Source: Adiantum capillus-veneris
Lineage: Eukaryota > Streptophyta > Polypodiopsida > Polypodiales > Pteridaceae
NCBI GenBank assembly: GCA_014529385.2
Contig: CM043963.1
Location: 107,758,412-107,822,411, forward strand
Length of the DNA: 64,000 nt
Direction: 5' to 3'
The translations under genes were made by a program, and so were the position numbers. Of the stretch, positions 45,092 to 57,764 are shown piece after piece; the first letter of the stretch is position 1; every line of letters starts with the position of its first letter. The notes beneath the pieces were generated by a model. It had not been told where the DNA came from. It saw only the letters and a list, made by a program, of their open reading frames with translations, and did not search any database.

Positions 45092-45190
<99 letters not shown>

Positions 45191-45307
45191 GAAAGAGCGA
45201 GAGAAATAGAGAATGAGAATGAGAATGAGAGGGGGAGAGAGAGAAAGAGAGGAAAGAGGGAAAGAGAGAGAAAGAGGGATAGATAGAGAAGATAGATTTT
45301 AGAGAGG
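45092..45307 (+). repeat. TG then AG microsatellite grading into a GA-rich tract
   Basis: About 26 TG units (45092-45143), about 20 AG units (45147-45186), then imperfect GA-rich DNA up to the copia 4 LTR. Confidence 0.95.
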
Positions 45308-46036
45308 TGTTAAGTATGGAGCCTGATTTACCCATTGTAATTTTTTGTCGTAAAAATGCCCATTTGTAAGGCCTTCATTATGAGGAGAAGCCATCGTGAA
45401 TGAATCAAAATCACTCGCTGGAAACCAAAATTTTCACGGCCGGAATATTTCTTTTCATCGAAATATTATGGCCGGACGGCACCGTAAAGTGGTCGAAAAA
45501 ACGGTCGCTCGTTAGGCCGGTAGCCCGTAGTCAATGGCCGGTGGCCGGTGCTCGAAAGTCAATGGTCAGTGGCCGGTGGCCAATTTCAAAGGAGGACTTG
45601 TCTTCTCAAGGGCGGCCACACATGGGCAGATTGGAGGGTCCGATTTGGACTTATCTACACAAGGGCGCGTACACATGGCTGCCTCTCATGAGAGAGGACA
45701 ACCTTTTTGCCTATAAAAGGAGGCCATTTCTACACACATTTCACAGTGTGAAGTTGATGCAACAAGGTGGGTGTGAGATGATGAGAGTGAAGCAAGACGG
45801 GAGCTCTATTAAGGGTACAATCCCTTTGTAACCTACTTCTTGTTTGAAGTACTAAAGCCATTAAGTGGATGCTTTCCCGTGGATGTAGCCCACATTGGGT
45901 GAACCACGTATATCGTGTGTACTCTCTCTCTCTCTCTCTCTCTACTCTACTCTACAATCTCTTGTGTATGAAAATTATCTCTCTCCATTAAGTAATCTAC
46001 TCAACTATCTACTTAGCTACGTCATATTTCCTAACA
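45308..46036 (+). repeat. 5' LTR of copia 4
   Basis: TGTTAAGTATGG...TTTCCTAACA. Contains repeated GGCCGGTGGCC words near 45540-45590, a CCTATAAAAGG TATA box near 45711 and a CT microsatellite near 45922-45946. Confidence 0.94.
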
Positions 46037-46038
46037 AT

Positions 46039-46050
46039 TGGTATCAGAGC
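46039..46050 (+). other. Primer-binding site of copia 4
   Basis: TGGTATCAGAGC, two bases after the LTR. Confidence 0.92.
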
Positions 46051-46109
46051 AAGGTTTTCTCGTAGCTAAATTATCTCAAGGAAAGGATTCCTTGAATTGA
46101 GTGGGAGTA

Positions 46110-49100
46110 ATGGAGGAGGAAAGGAAGCTCAAGATCGAGAAGTTCAATGGCAAAAACTACCAACATTGGAAGATGCAGATTGAAGACTATCTCTACCAGA
46201 AGGACCTCTATTTGCCACTAGGCGGTCTTGCAAAGAAGCCCGCAACGATGTGGCAGATGAAGCATGGATTGTCCTTGATCAAAAGGCACTGGGAACAATC
46301 CGGTTAAGCTTGGCGTCAACGGTGGCCTTCTATGTTTCGAGGATGAATACCACAGAGGACTTAATGAAGTCACTTGACGACTTCTACAAGAAACCATCAT
46401 CATTCAAAGGTTTTTCTCATGAAGCGCTTGTTCAATCTAAAGATGGCAGAGAATGGTTCAGTTGCAGAACACCTAGATGACTTTAATAACAGCATAAGTC
46501 ATCTTCGATCATTGAAAACAAATTTTGATGACGAAGTGCAAGCTCTCCTTATAGTATCATCTCTATCGGATAGTTGGGACAGCCTTGTGATGGCAGTAAG
46601 CAATCCTATTTCTGGCACAATTACACTTAAGTTTGATGATGTTGTGGGTGTTCTCCTAAGTGAGGAAATGCGAAGGAGAAGCACAAGAGAATCATCAATT
46701 GTTGCACTGTCAGTGGAAACAAGAGGAAGGCATAAGGAGAGGTTCAAAAACCAAAAGGGTTGTGATCGCTCAAGATGGAGCAAGTCATGCACAAAGTCAG
46801 TTCTTGAATGTTGGAACTGCGGCAAGAAGGGCCACGTCAAGAAGGATTGTTGTTCCAAGGATAAGAAGGAGTCGGAGTCTCAAGAAAACAAGACAACATC
46901 AGAGGCCAATGTGCTAGGCAAACTAGAGCAAGATGCTCTAATTCTCTCATGAGACATTGTGTTTCATTCCATGCGACACCACACAAGCAACATTTTCAAG
47001 ATTACACCAAAGATAATTTTGGGTATGTATACTTGGGAGATGATATGAAGCTTGTGAAATTTTCGGCAAAGGTACAATTTGTGTCAAAACTGCTAACGAA
47101 AGTAAATGGAAGTATAAAGATGTTAGGCATGTTCCTTCTCTTTGCAAAAATTTGATCTCTACAGGACAATTGGATGATGAAGGTCACAACATTGCATTTG
47201 GAAGAAAAGATAGAAGATCTCAAGGGGATCTTTGGTGGTTGCCAAGGGAGAAAAGGTCAGTACGCTTTACTTGTGTACTGTTAGCATGCAATCTCCAACT
47301 TGTGCAATAGCTAAGGAAGTCGACAGTGTGGTGTGGCACTACCGGCTTGGGCATATGGGTGCCAAAGGAACGCAAATCCTTCAAACAAAGAAGCTTTTAC
47401 CAGGTTTGAAAGAAGTGGACTTAGAGTTATCTGAAGATTGTGTTTATGGTAAATGAAAGAGGGTAAAATTTAAAAAATCAAGAACAAAAGAAAAAATAAA
47501 AAACTTGAGCTGGTTCATTCTGATGTTTGGGGTCTTGCAAGTATACCATCACTTGGTGGTTCATTGTATTATGTAACATTCATAGACGATGCGACTAGGA
47601 AAACATGGGTTTATGTCATGAAGGATAAATCCGATGTGTTTTCCATATTTCAAAGGTGGAAAGCCTTTGTGGATAATGAAGTAGGTACCAAGGTTAAATG
47701 CCTCAGATCCGACAATGGATGTGAATATTGCAGCCAAGATTTTGAAAGCTTTTGTGCTAGCAATGGCATTCAGAGGCAAAAGACAAACCTAAGGACACCT
47801 CAACAAAATGGGATTTCAGAAGGGATGAATAGAACAATCATGGAGCAAGCACGAAGCATGCGTCTACATGCAAGCCTACCGCTTGGGCTTTGGGCAGAAG
47901 CTGTAAGTACATCTGTGTACTTAATCAACCGGTCACCCTCAACGGCATTGGATGGGGGAGTTCCAAAAGAGGCATGTACAAGTAAACTGGTGAATTATAC
48001 ATTTCTCAAAGTGTTTGGGTGTGAGGCTTTCATGCACATAGATAGAAGCTTAAGATCAAAGCTAGATGCAAAGTCCAAAAATTCTTTCTTCATTGGCTAT
48101 GGAGAAAGTGACTTTGGGTATCGCCTATGGAATCCTGAAGATGGTAAAATATTTTGGAGTAGGGATGTAATTTTTTACGAACAAAATATGTACAAAGATT
48201 ACTTGGAAAGAAAACAAACAAAAGAAACAGGTGATGAGTACATGGAGCTTGAGGACGGTGAAGACTCAAGGACTGCAAACGGTGACAATGTCAACCAAAT
48301 AAGGAGCCTCAACCTATTCCCCAAAGATCTACAAGAGCAAGTAGACCTCCAAAAAGGTTCATTCCTTTCTTCAACCATCTCTTGATCTCAGATTCTTGAG
48401 AGTCAGAATCATACGAAGAATCTATGCAACACAAATCCAGAGAATAATGGATGAAGAGCATGCAAGTGGAGATGGACTCATTACATCGCAACCAAACATG
48501 GGAGTCGATTGAGTTGCCTAAAGGTAAGCGAGCACTTCAAAACAAATGGGTGTATAAGCTGAAGGTGGAAAGAAAAGGTACAAGTCTAGGCTTGTGGTAA
48601 AAGGGCTTCCTCAAAAGAAAGGTATTAACTTCAATGAAATATTTTCTCCTGTTGTAAAAATGAACTCAATTAGGCTTGTCTTAAGCCTTGTGGCTACTCA
48701 TGATCTGACTCTTGAGCAAATTAAAGGAGGAAATTTACATGCTTCAACCAAAGGGGTATGAAGTAAAAGGTAAAGAGAAAATGGTTTGCAGATTAAAGAA
48801 GAGCTTGTAGGGTTTAAAGCAAGCATTAAGACAATGGTACTTGAATTTTGATTGATGGATTTTGGATCATGGATTCACAAGATTCAACTCGGATCACTGC
48901 GTCTACACAAATAACTTGGGAGATGGGAAGTTCATCATCCTATTGTTGTATGTTGATGACATGCTGATTGCAAGTGCTAACATGCAGGACATCAAAGACC
49001 TAAAAGAGGAGCTGCCTAAATCTTTTTCAATGAAAGATTTGGGTGCTGCAAAGAGGATACTTGGTATCAAGATATTAAGGGATAGGACGAAGAAGACAAT

Positions 49101-49817
49101 AAAGCTATCTCAAGAGGATTACATCAAGAAGGTACTAGAAAGGTTTGCAATGTAAAATGCAAAAATGGTTTCTACACCTTTGGTTGGTCACTTTAAAATG
49201 GTCTGGACAAGCCACACATTGCACATGCAGTGGGAGTTGTAAGTAGGTTCATGGACAACCGAGTTAAAGAGCACTGGCAAGCTGTGAAGTGGATACTTAG
49301 CTATCTAAAAGGGACAACAACAAATGCTTTGTATTTTGGAGAAACAGATATTTTTCTAGAAGGGTATGCTGATGCAGATATGTCAGGTGACAAAGATACT
49401 CGAAGGAGCACTAGTAGCTATGTATTCACGATTGGAGGCACAACAATAAGTTGGGCTTCAAAGCTGCAGAAAGTAGTCTCACTTTCTACCACAGAAGTAG
49501 AGTATGTAGCAATGACGGAGGCAAGCAAAGGAATTAAGTGGCTTCACAAATTGTTAGAAGAGCTTGGATTCAAACAAGCCAATTGTGTCTTGTACAGTAA
49601 TAGCCAAAGTGCTATCCATCTTGCAAAGAACTTAGCCTTTCATTCAAGGACAAAGCACATTGAGGTGAGATATCACTTCATACGCACTCTTTTGAAAGAG
49701 GGACAGCTAAAGTTAGGAAAGGTGCATACAAGTGAAAATACTGCAGACATGTTTACAAAGGTGGTCAACAAGGAGAAGTTGAGTTTTTGCTCATCTTCAA
49801 TCGGCATTCAAGGATAA
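46110..49817 (+). pseudogene. Copia 4 gag-pol, heavily decayed
   Basis: Start ATG 46110 (MEEERKLKIEKFNG). Gag shifts frame near 46240 and 46400; zinc knuckle CWNCGKKGHVKKDC near 46810; protease relic near 46960 (FHATPHKQHF, active-site DSG lost); GAG-pre-integrase VVWHYRLGHMGAKG near 47330; integrase 47564-48385 with FIDDATRKTW, RSDNGCEY (normally NGGEY) and a QQNGISEG block; RT is broken between 48500 and 48850, then continues with LLYVDDMLIAS (YVDD at 48949-48960); a short deletion near 49155-49220; RNase H to TAA 49815 with YADADMSGDKDTRRSTSSY and TKHIEVRYHFIR. More degraded than copia 1, consistent with the greater divergence of its LTRs. Confidence 0.9.
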
Positions 49818-49877
49818 GAAGCCACGATGGAAAGTAGTCACAGGTTTGGTTTGGAGATCAAGCTCCAAGTGGGAGAT

Positions 49878-50508
49878 TGTTAAGTATGGATCCTGATTTA
49901 CCCCTTTGTAATTTTTTATGGTAAACACACACACACTTGCAAGGCCCCCATTATGAGGAGAAGCCATTGTGCGTGAACCAAAATCATGCGTTAGAAACCA
50001 AAATTTTCACGACGGCCAAAATATTCCTTTTCGCAGGAATATTATGGCTAGACGGCGGTCGAAAAGTGATCGCAAAACGGTCGGTCGTTTGGAGGTCATT
50101 TGGCCGGTTGGCCGATGGTCGGAAGTCAATGGCCGGTGGCCAAATTAAAAAATGGCCGGTGGACGATTTCAAAGAAGGACTTGTCTTCTCAAGGGCGGCC
50201 ACACATAGGCGGATTGGAGGGTCCGATTTGGACTTATCTACACAAGGGCGACTACACATGGCTGCCTCTCATGAGAGAGGGCAACCCTTTTGGCCTATAA
50301 AAGGGGGCCATTTCTACACACATTTGATAGTGTGAAGTTGATGCAACAAGGTGGGTTTGAGGTGGTGAGAGTGAAGCAAGGTGGGAGCTCTATTAAGGGT
50401 ATAATCCCTTTGTAACCTACTTCTTGTTTGAAGTACTAAATCCATTAAGTGGATGCTTTTCCGTGGATGTATCCGACATTGGGTGAACCACGTATATCGT
50501 GTGTACTC
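49878..50508 (+). repeat. 3' LTR of copia 4, truncated
   Basis: Matches 45308 to about 45925 with many substitutions and a small CA expansion near 49925. Preceded by the purine tract AAGTGGGAGAT. The last 110 or so bases of U5 are missing. Confidence 0.92.
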
Positions 50509-50536
50509 AAGAGAGAGATAGAGAGAGACGAAAGAA

Positions 50537-50590
<54 letters not shown>

Positions 50591-50674
50591 GGAGAGAGGG
50601 AGAGATGGAGAGAGGGAGAAATAGAGAAAGAGGGAAAGAGAGAGAGATACATAGAGGGAGAGAGGGAAAGAGAG

Positions 50675-50734
<60 letters not shown>

Positions 50735-50804
50735 GGGAAGAGAGAGAGATGGATAGAGGAAGAAAGGGAAAGAGAGAGATAGAGAGAGGGAAAGAGGGAG
50801 AGAG

Positions 50805-50842
<38 letters not shown>

Positions 50843-50916
50843 GGAGAGGGAGAAATAGAGAGAGATAGATAGAGGGAGAGAGGGAAAGAGAGGTAAAGAG
50901 GAAGAGAAAGAGAGAG

Positions 50917-50953
<37 letters not shown>

Positions 50954-50988
50954 AAGAGGGAGAAGAGATAGATAGATAGAGGGAGGGA

Positions 50989-51035
<47 letters not shown>

Positions 51036-51250
51036 GGAGAGGGAGGGACGGAGAGAGGGAGAGTGAGGGAGGGAGAGAGAGAGAGAGAGGGAAAGAGGGA
51101 GGGAGAGGGAGAGAGAAAGAGGGAGGGAGAGGGAGAGAGAAAAATAGAGATATCTGTGGGAAAAAAGAGGAAAAGAGGGAGAGAGAGAAATAGAGATATT
51201 TTTCGGGAGGAAGAGATAGATAGAGAGAGGAAGATAAAGAAATAGGCAGA
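50509..51250 (+). repeat. GA-rich polypurine tract, about 740 bp
   Basis: Almost pure purine on the plus strand: GA runs, GGGA and GAAA variants, and a G15 run near 50725. Long Ser/Leu/Pro frames on the minus strand (up to 314 codons) are by-products of the repeat. Confidence 0.95.
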
Positions 51251-51372
51251 GCAAACATTTTGTGGTGTGCGCAGTGCGAGTATGCTCATGCTTTTGTAGT
51301 GCTATGAAAAAGACATTCTGTACGTGAAGTCGATAGACCCTCAGAAATTACTTTCTACTCTCTTCTCCTTAG

Positions 51373-51373
<1 letters not shown>

Positions 51374-51414
<41 letters not shown>

Positions 51415-51415
51415 C

Positions 51416-51451
<36 letters not shown>
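51374..51451 (+). repeat. CT microsatellite with CTAT end
   Basis: CT units with one CCCC interruption, then CTAT repeats. Confidence 0.95.
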
Positions 51452-51453
<2 letters not shown>

Positions 51454-52319
51454 CTTTCTCCACACTGAATAGGCATTAGGTTGGAAAACTTTTAACGATA
51501 CCGTATCTCAAAATGGAGGCAGACATGCCATGTGCAAAGTAATCCCTCGAACAAGGAGCTGTTGTGAAGGGATGCTACGCAAGAAGCACAATAAAGAAGC
51601 TCTTCTTCATAGCACTCTACAGAAGCAGCAAGCACCCTCGCACCGCACACAACACAAAATGATGGCTACATTTTCAACCATAACTATTGATCTATACTCA
51701 AAACGATGGCTACATTGCGTAATTGTATGTATATTTGTGTGTACATATATATTTGTTCATGCATGTATGTATGCACTAAATATGGGAGCATAGCACCCGA
51801 AGGTTAGACGCTTTCTCTTTGGTATAGTCCTTTTCTAATCGTGGCATTGTGGTCATTGACCCACTCATGCATGGATTACTGCAATGTACCTTTGGTTTTA
51901 CCATGGTCGAGACTGTGCTGATATCTAAAGAGGTGCCACTAAACATTTGGCACTACTAGCCTCTCCTTAGGTCTGCTAGTATGTATATGTATCTACGTAC
52001 TTGTGTGCTAATATACTTGTGCGTATTTATAAATGAGTGAGTAGGGGGGAAAGTTAAATCTCATATTTCTCTTTGTAATGTAGATGTGAGACGAGAGACC
52101 ACCTGGTGTGGAGCAGCCATCTGGCTCTTCTTTTGGTTGGTTCACATCGTAGGTGGGCTCCCACCCGGGGTGGACATCACCTCCAGTGGACCCGAGTCTT
52201 GAGGCGGTGAGAACAAGCAAAGAAATAAAGATTTTTTTTGGCTAGTTGACCCTAAACCATGAGTGTCATAGCTTTATTTTTGTTGTTTGCACGCATGGCC
52301 ATCCTACACCTACTCTACT
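51452..52319. other. Spacer, no clear gene
   Basis: Short unsupported frames only (for example 51530-51793 plus and 52220-52008 minus). Confidence 0.4.
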
Positions 52320-53166
52320 CAGGTTCCTCCACTGGTCGTAGATCCAGACCTGCAGCGGGCTCTCTCTTTATGAGACCAGTACCTATGTGCGATGGAGGGA
52401 TTTTTTGGCCGCTACACTCCACAGTATCTTGCATCCTACAGTCTTTCTCCTCGGTCCACACCATGGGGGAGTCAAGGAGGGACTCCTTACCTCCAGAGCC
52501 TCGCACCGACGGCACCTCATTCTATGGCCCCTTCTGATTGTCCTACTCCCCTTCCATCATAGGGTCCCACTCCCATGGAATCAGAGGGTCTGCCACTCCA
52601 TTCCACTCCTGCTATGCCAGAACACGTTGATGAACTTCCTCTAGCGGCGCACGTTGACGCTCATCTCAAGGCAGTGAGCACCGGGAGAGACGAAGTGGCG
52701 GCGGATTTTGTGGCTTTGCTTGTTTTGGTAGTTGCGGGGGAACGGAGTCCGGTATTTCAGAGTGCGCCATCCCTGACGCAGAGGACGAGGATACTAATGC
52801 ACCGGTGTCAGACATGCATGGCGCTCCTACAATGTAAAATATGGCGGGGAGGTGGACTTCGATACAACACAGGGCATGGCATTTTGACGCCATCTTCAAA
52901 TTATTATACATTCAATGTATAAGAGCTATTTTGTAAAGTTTAGAGAACAACTTCCTGATCATGCATGCTACATTGAGGACGCGTTGCATGGTAGATTTAC
53001 AAATGCCCCCGATCAACTTTCTTCACAACAATGGTTGGAGGTCTACATAAAAACATTTTTAAAAAACAAGCAGTCCACACTTGAGATTTCCAACGACGAG
53101 GAACCACACCGTAGATCCCACCACTCATACCCCGTGTTAGATAGTACTGAGGGAAGCCCACCTTGA
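52320..53166 (+). pseudogene. Possible decayed gene, Pro/Ser-rich then helical
   Basis: A plus-strand frame reads RYTPQYLASYSLSPRSTPWG and continues Pro/Ser/Thr-rich through two stops (near 52369 and 52552) into a frame at 52575-52800 (MESEGLPLHSTPAMPEH). A separate frame at 52915-53166 has a coherent segment (YFVKFREQLPDH, DALHGRFTNAPDQLSSQQWLE). The latter resembles accessory proteins of CACTA-type elements in general style, but this is a weak impression and no family is named. Confidence 0.3.
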
Positions 53167-53848
53167 AAGTATATTTGATGGTCAACTTGATGGCAGGCTG
53201 TAGAACTTACTTGATGATAGAGCTCACAATATACATAACTAACATGAAAGAAGTAGCAAAAGGCATGGAGACTATGACAATGCTGCTGAGTATAGAGGGG
53301 TCATAGCCACATGAACATTGACCAAAGGATTCTCAAAAACACATGACGATTTCTTTCTGCCTCTGTCACTATAGACAGAACCCTTTTTCTCTCGCTAAAT
53401 AGCACTTCTGAAGTCACACCCACTATCCCTAACATACAAATATCTTTTTAAGCTAATTCTAAAACAAAAATTTGATAATTTAATACAATATAAGCAAAGT
53501 TCTTCCTTCTCATTTGACTATCTTGCATCTCTAATCGGCTCAAGGCCATGTTGCACTCTTTGTTTACGCTAGGCCTTGAATAACTCGTCGATACTAATAT
53601 TGGCAATATTCGATCCCAGTTGGAGGACCTTACAGTTGCACTTGCTCACCATATGCATCTCCTCTTATAGTCTTATGGATAACGTCCTCTAGATCTACTA
53701 TGGATGTTAGTGCTAAGTTGAAGCTTGTGGAAGCTTTGTCCAATCGCGTCATAGATGGCTTGGCTCTAATTTCTTTCGGTGACCACTCTGTACTAGGCAA
53801 TAATTTCTTCATGTCAATTCAGGCCTCAAACTCACTCACATGCGATTG
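53167..53848. other. Spacer before gypsy-3
   Basis: No coding signal or repeat recognised. Confidence 0.45.
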
Positions 53849-54485
53849 TGTCATAAAATATAATATCTAACCTTACCAAATAATTATCTCATATTAAACT
53901 GATCATTTAATATGGGAAGATAAAAGGGGAACAAGAGTTATGATATAGATATGTGCTTCTAAACCTATCTCAACACGGGATCAAAAGGAGAAATGGTTGC
54001 ATCTAAATAGGGGTCCAAAAGGAGACGGTCTACCAAAGAGCAATGTGTAATAAGTGCTTCTAGATTTACCTCAGCAAGGGACCAAGAGGATAGATAGTTA
54101 CATCTCAATAGGGGTCCAAAAGAAGGTAGTCTATCAAAGAGGACCGTGCATCTAATGGAGCTTAAAAAACCTAAGGGTTAGCTTCCTTAAAGACCTCCAA
54201 AGGTTAGTGTTAAAAATTCCTTTGACCTTGCGCAAGCTAGGGCTGACCTTGAGGTGGGAATCCTACCCAAGCATGAGGTGCTTGTCGTGCTTGCTAACTA
54301 AAGTGCTTAAAGTGTTTGTGGGGACCTTGCCCAAGCTTGAGGTGCTTCTCATGCGTAAATGACTAAGGTTCTTGAAGTGTTCTATTCAAACATGATCTCT
54401 CAAGAGGCATAAATGGTTTCCATGCTTAAATGACTAGGTGCTTGAAATGTTCAATTCAAACTGATATCTTAAGAAGCATAAAAGA
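53849..54485 (+). repeat. 5' LTR (minimum extent) of gypsy-3
   Basis: TGTCATAAAATATAATAT...AAGCATAAAAGA, matching 57765-58413. Made of internal tandem pairs: about 101 bp (53953 and 54054) and about 70 bp (54351 and 54422). Confidence 0.85.
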
Positions 54486-54647
54486 CACATGTCAATATCC
54501 TCCCCATATGTGGCCCTCATGATGTGCTTGAATCCTATTGAAAATGGGGTCCAATGAGAATTTAGATGCATAAAAATAAATGATTAAGTTCTTTCTCTTA
54601 AAGAGGAAAAAGAGGACAGATGTCTAAATGATATAATCAAATAATAC

Positions 54648-54688
<41 letters not shown>

Positions 54689-54715
54689 GGGGGGGGAATG
54701 AGAGGGGGTATACTC

Positions 54716-54748
<33 letters not shown>

Positions 54749-55344
54749 ATTGTGTGAAGTGCAAAGTGCAAGAGCTCCATCTCCTTCTCCAAGATTGTTG
54801 AGAAGTTGAGAGCCTACACCAACACTCTTGGCTATGGAATGCAAATCCAACCAAGACCCATGCTTCAATGCTTAAGCTTTCCATCTTCTTCATGTTCATT
54901 ACTATGTTATTGGCTATGCTAAGAAAGAAGAGCGACGATAAGTTAAGAACTATTTCTTTCTCCTATGAATGATTCTTCTTCCTCTTCCCTACCCTCATTC
55001 CCCACTAGCTCTCTCCACCTTCGAAGGTTTTTGAGGCCTTGGGACTAAGGCTTGCTATAGTTAATTCTTATTTTGCAAAGTTTACGTTATGCTTGTGATG
55101 CATGAAGCTTTCCATCTTCATTGCATCACCTAGGTCACAAGGAACACAAAGATTGTATTGTACCAAGTCTCTCTTGATGGGAGAATCTATAATACAAACG
55201 CCTCGCGGTGGACAAAAATCTTCAGGCCACTCAAATTCTCTTGAGGAGTACAAATGACACCTCTAAGTAATCTTTCAAGCTGTGAGAGAGAATAAGCTTT
55301 CATTAATCAAAAGAAAAGTGATTTTTTTTCTACAAGAGATTTAA
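54486..55344. other. Unplaced DNA inside gypsy-3
   Basis: Contains the GA/G/C/CA block at 54650-54745 and otherwise no gag or protease signal. Probably a deletion/filler region. Confidence 0.45.
54650..54745 (+). repeat. GA microsatellite, G19 run, C18 run, CA microsatellite
   Basis: GA units, then G at 54678-54696, an 18-base gap, C at 54715-54732, then CA units. The G and C runs are mutually complementary. Confidence 0.93.
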
Positions 55345-57401
55345 TATTTAGGTCACATTATCTCTCAAGATGGTATCTGTATGGATCTATCAAAGTTGGA
55401 AGTAATAAAAGCATGGCCTAATCCAAGGAATCTACATGAGCTAAGAAGATTTATTGGTATGTTTGCATACTATAGATGCTTCATAGCGAAATTTTATCAA
55501 ATAGTAGGACCATTACATGACTTAACAAAGAAGAATGTTAAGTATTCATGGACTGCTAAGGAGAAAAATGCTTTTGAAAAGCTTCAAGAGAAGCTTACCT
55601 CTCAACCAGTTCTCATGCTTCCGGATCTCTCAAAGCCATTTGAGGTACAATGTGATGCTTGTGGTGATTGCCTTGGAGCAGTCTTGCTTCAAGAAGGGCA
55701 TACCATAGCGTATGAGAGTCAAACGCTTAATACAAATGAATGGATCTTGGGCATTTATGAAAAAAAAATTAGATCTTCTACATGTCCTAGGCACATGGAA
55801 GCACTATCTCTTGGGGGCTCCATTCATCCTACAAGTGGATCACAAAGCCTCAAGAACTTCATGATGCAGACCAAGCTCTCCGACAAGCAAATGAGGTGGG
55901 AAATTTTTCTTTTGCAATTTAAATTTCATATTTCTCACATTGCTGGCAAGCACAATCAAGTGGTCGATGCACTTTCACGGCGGCCAAGGGTAAATGTGGT
56001 GTCTATAGCAACTCACAATGATCTATATTTTATTATAGGTGAGTGTGCACTGTCCGAGACTTTAAGTACGTAACTACAGTCTTTGCATTAGGGAAGAAAA
56101 AAAGGAACCATTCACCTTGGAGGATGGTTATCTTCCAAACGGCAATAGGCTATGTGTTACTCACCCATACAATAAGAAAGTCAAGTATGAATCACATGCT
56201 TCTCATTATGCGGGGCAAAGAAGGATTCCGTAATCTACTCTTCGAGGAGTCAAAATGTATTTATGTTGGCTTACCATGAAAAGTAAACATACCATGAAGA
56301 GTATGTTTCAAAATGCATGGTATGCCAAAGGTCAAAATTTGACCAAGGGAAGCAACTTGGATTGTTTCAATCGACAAGCTTAGCAAGAAAACACACTCTA
56401 TGCCCATCAAAAAGACTATTAAGGCACATCAAACAGCAACCCTCTTCAAATCTCAAATTTTCAAGTATCATGGCTTGCCAACATCCATAGTGTCGGACAA
56501 AGATCCTAGAATGACCAGTAATTTCTAGAAGGGTCTCTTTGAGAATCTAGGGAGTAGATTAAATTTCTCTTTCAGCCTATCGTCCACAAACGGATGATCA
56601 AAGTGAAATAATTAATCTAACCATTCTTGAATCTACTAAAAGTCTATGTCATGGAAGTAGATCAATGTTCTCAATGAGAGAAGTACCTACCACTTATAGT
56701 GTCGCGTGCGTACAATGACATTGTACATACTTCTATGGGAAAAGCACCTTTCGAGGTCAAAGAGGGAAGATTCAAAAGTCCCTTACAACTTAAAGTACAT
56801 GGAAGATCTTCATTGCTGATGAATATAGCCGAGACTCACAAGAATTTTTTCCAAAGTTTAAAGAGGTTATATCCATCTCAAAGCAAAGGCAAAAAGGGTT
56901 GCTGCTAATAAGCATAGAAGGCCTTATAAAGCCTTTAAGGAAAATGATTGGGTCTTGCTTAAGTTTCTCAAGGCTCATCGAAGGCATACTATGGGCAAGA
57001 ATCTTATGGGCCACCAAGAGTATTATGCTAAACTAGCAAAAAGATACTATGGTCCTTTTTAAATTCTTAAGACAAATAATGACATGACTTATCAATTAAA
57101 GTTCCCCAACCATTGGCTCATGCACAATGTTTTCCATGAGAGCTTACTTAAGCCTTACAAAGGAGCACCACCAAAAGAAGCAATAGTTGCAAAACCTCCA
57201 AAAATCAAAGATCAAGAAGAAGTACTTCAATTTGAGTCCATCCTATCACATGAAGACAAGGTATTAAGAAACGGTAAAATTATCAGACGATATCTTATTA
57301 AGTTTAAGGATTATTCTTTTAAAGATGCTAGAGGGATGCAAGGAACCTATCTTAAGGATAATATGAACCTTGTTAATGCTTACAATGCTACACTAGAGTA
57401 A
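55345..57401 (+). pseudogene. Gypsy-3 pol fragment: RT end, RNase H, integrase, chromodomain
   Basis: Opens in the late reverse transcriptase/connection region (GHIISQDG, VIKAWPNPRNLHELRRFIGM), then RNase H at 55600-56000 (FEVQCDACGDCLGAVLLQEGH, HIAGKHNQVVDALSRRPRVN). Integrase pieces follow in several frames (DGYLPNGN-type text near 56120, KYHGLPTSIVSDKDPRMTSNF near 56470, MGKAPFEV near 56735). A last intact frame at 57084-57401 holds LKFPNHWLMHNVFHESLLKPYKG and a chromodomain-like GKIIRRYLIKFKDYSFKDA. The chromodomain places it with chromoviruses. Frameshifts and stops are numerous between 56070 and 57070. Confidence 0.85.
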
Positions 57402-57764
57402 GCAAATCAAAATGCATTTTAAATGAACAATGTTTTTGTCTTATAAGACTCATTCTCTTTATTTTATTGTGCACAAAATTTAAGAAGTATGCATGTTTAG
57501 GATTATGTTTGTGGTGATGACGTCTCCCAAACACCAAGTAGAACTTGTCACTCTACTTTGGAAGTATGATATGGACTAAAGAGCAGACATGCTTGCGGCA
57601 GTTAAGTTTCCCAAGCACCAAATGGATTAGTCATCCATTCTGGAATGATGTTGTAGGGTAAAAAAGGAGTCTCTACCTACTAAAAAAAATGGACTAATGA
57701 CTAGGCTTTATCTTCTCTACCTCATAGTCGAGGACGACTATGATTTCAAGAGAGAGAGAGATAA

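Larger units (their letters stand above)
45308..50508 (+). mobile_element. Ty1/copia element 4, 3' LTR truncated
   Basis: 729-bp 5' LTR, tRNA-Met primer site, decayed gag-pol and a 3' LTR that breaks off at 50508, exactly where the 5' LTR has its CT microsatellite. GA-rich DNA flanks both sides, so the element seems to have landed in a purine tract. No target duplication can be confirmed. Confidence 0.92.

Noticed and set aside
45400-45831. 143-codon frame in the copia 4 LTR, with a similar one at 49937-50335
   Set aside because: It lies within the LTR and the frame is not conserved between the two LTRs, so it is a chance frame.
50314-51289. Open frames of up to 314 codons rich in Ser, Leu and Pro on the minus strand
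   Set aside because: They are open in all three frames because a GA/CT repeat contains no stops. They are not genes.
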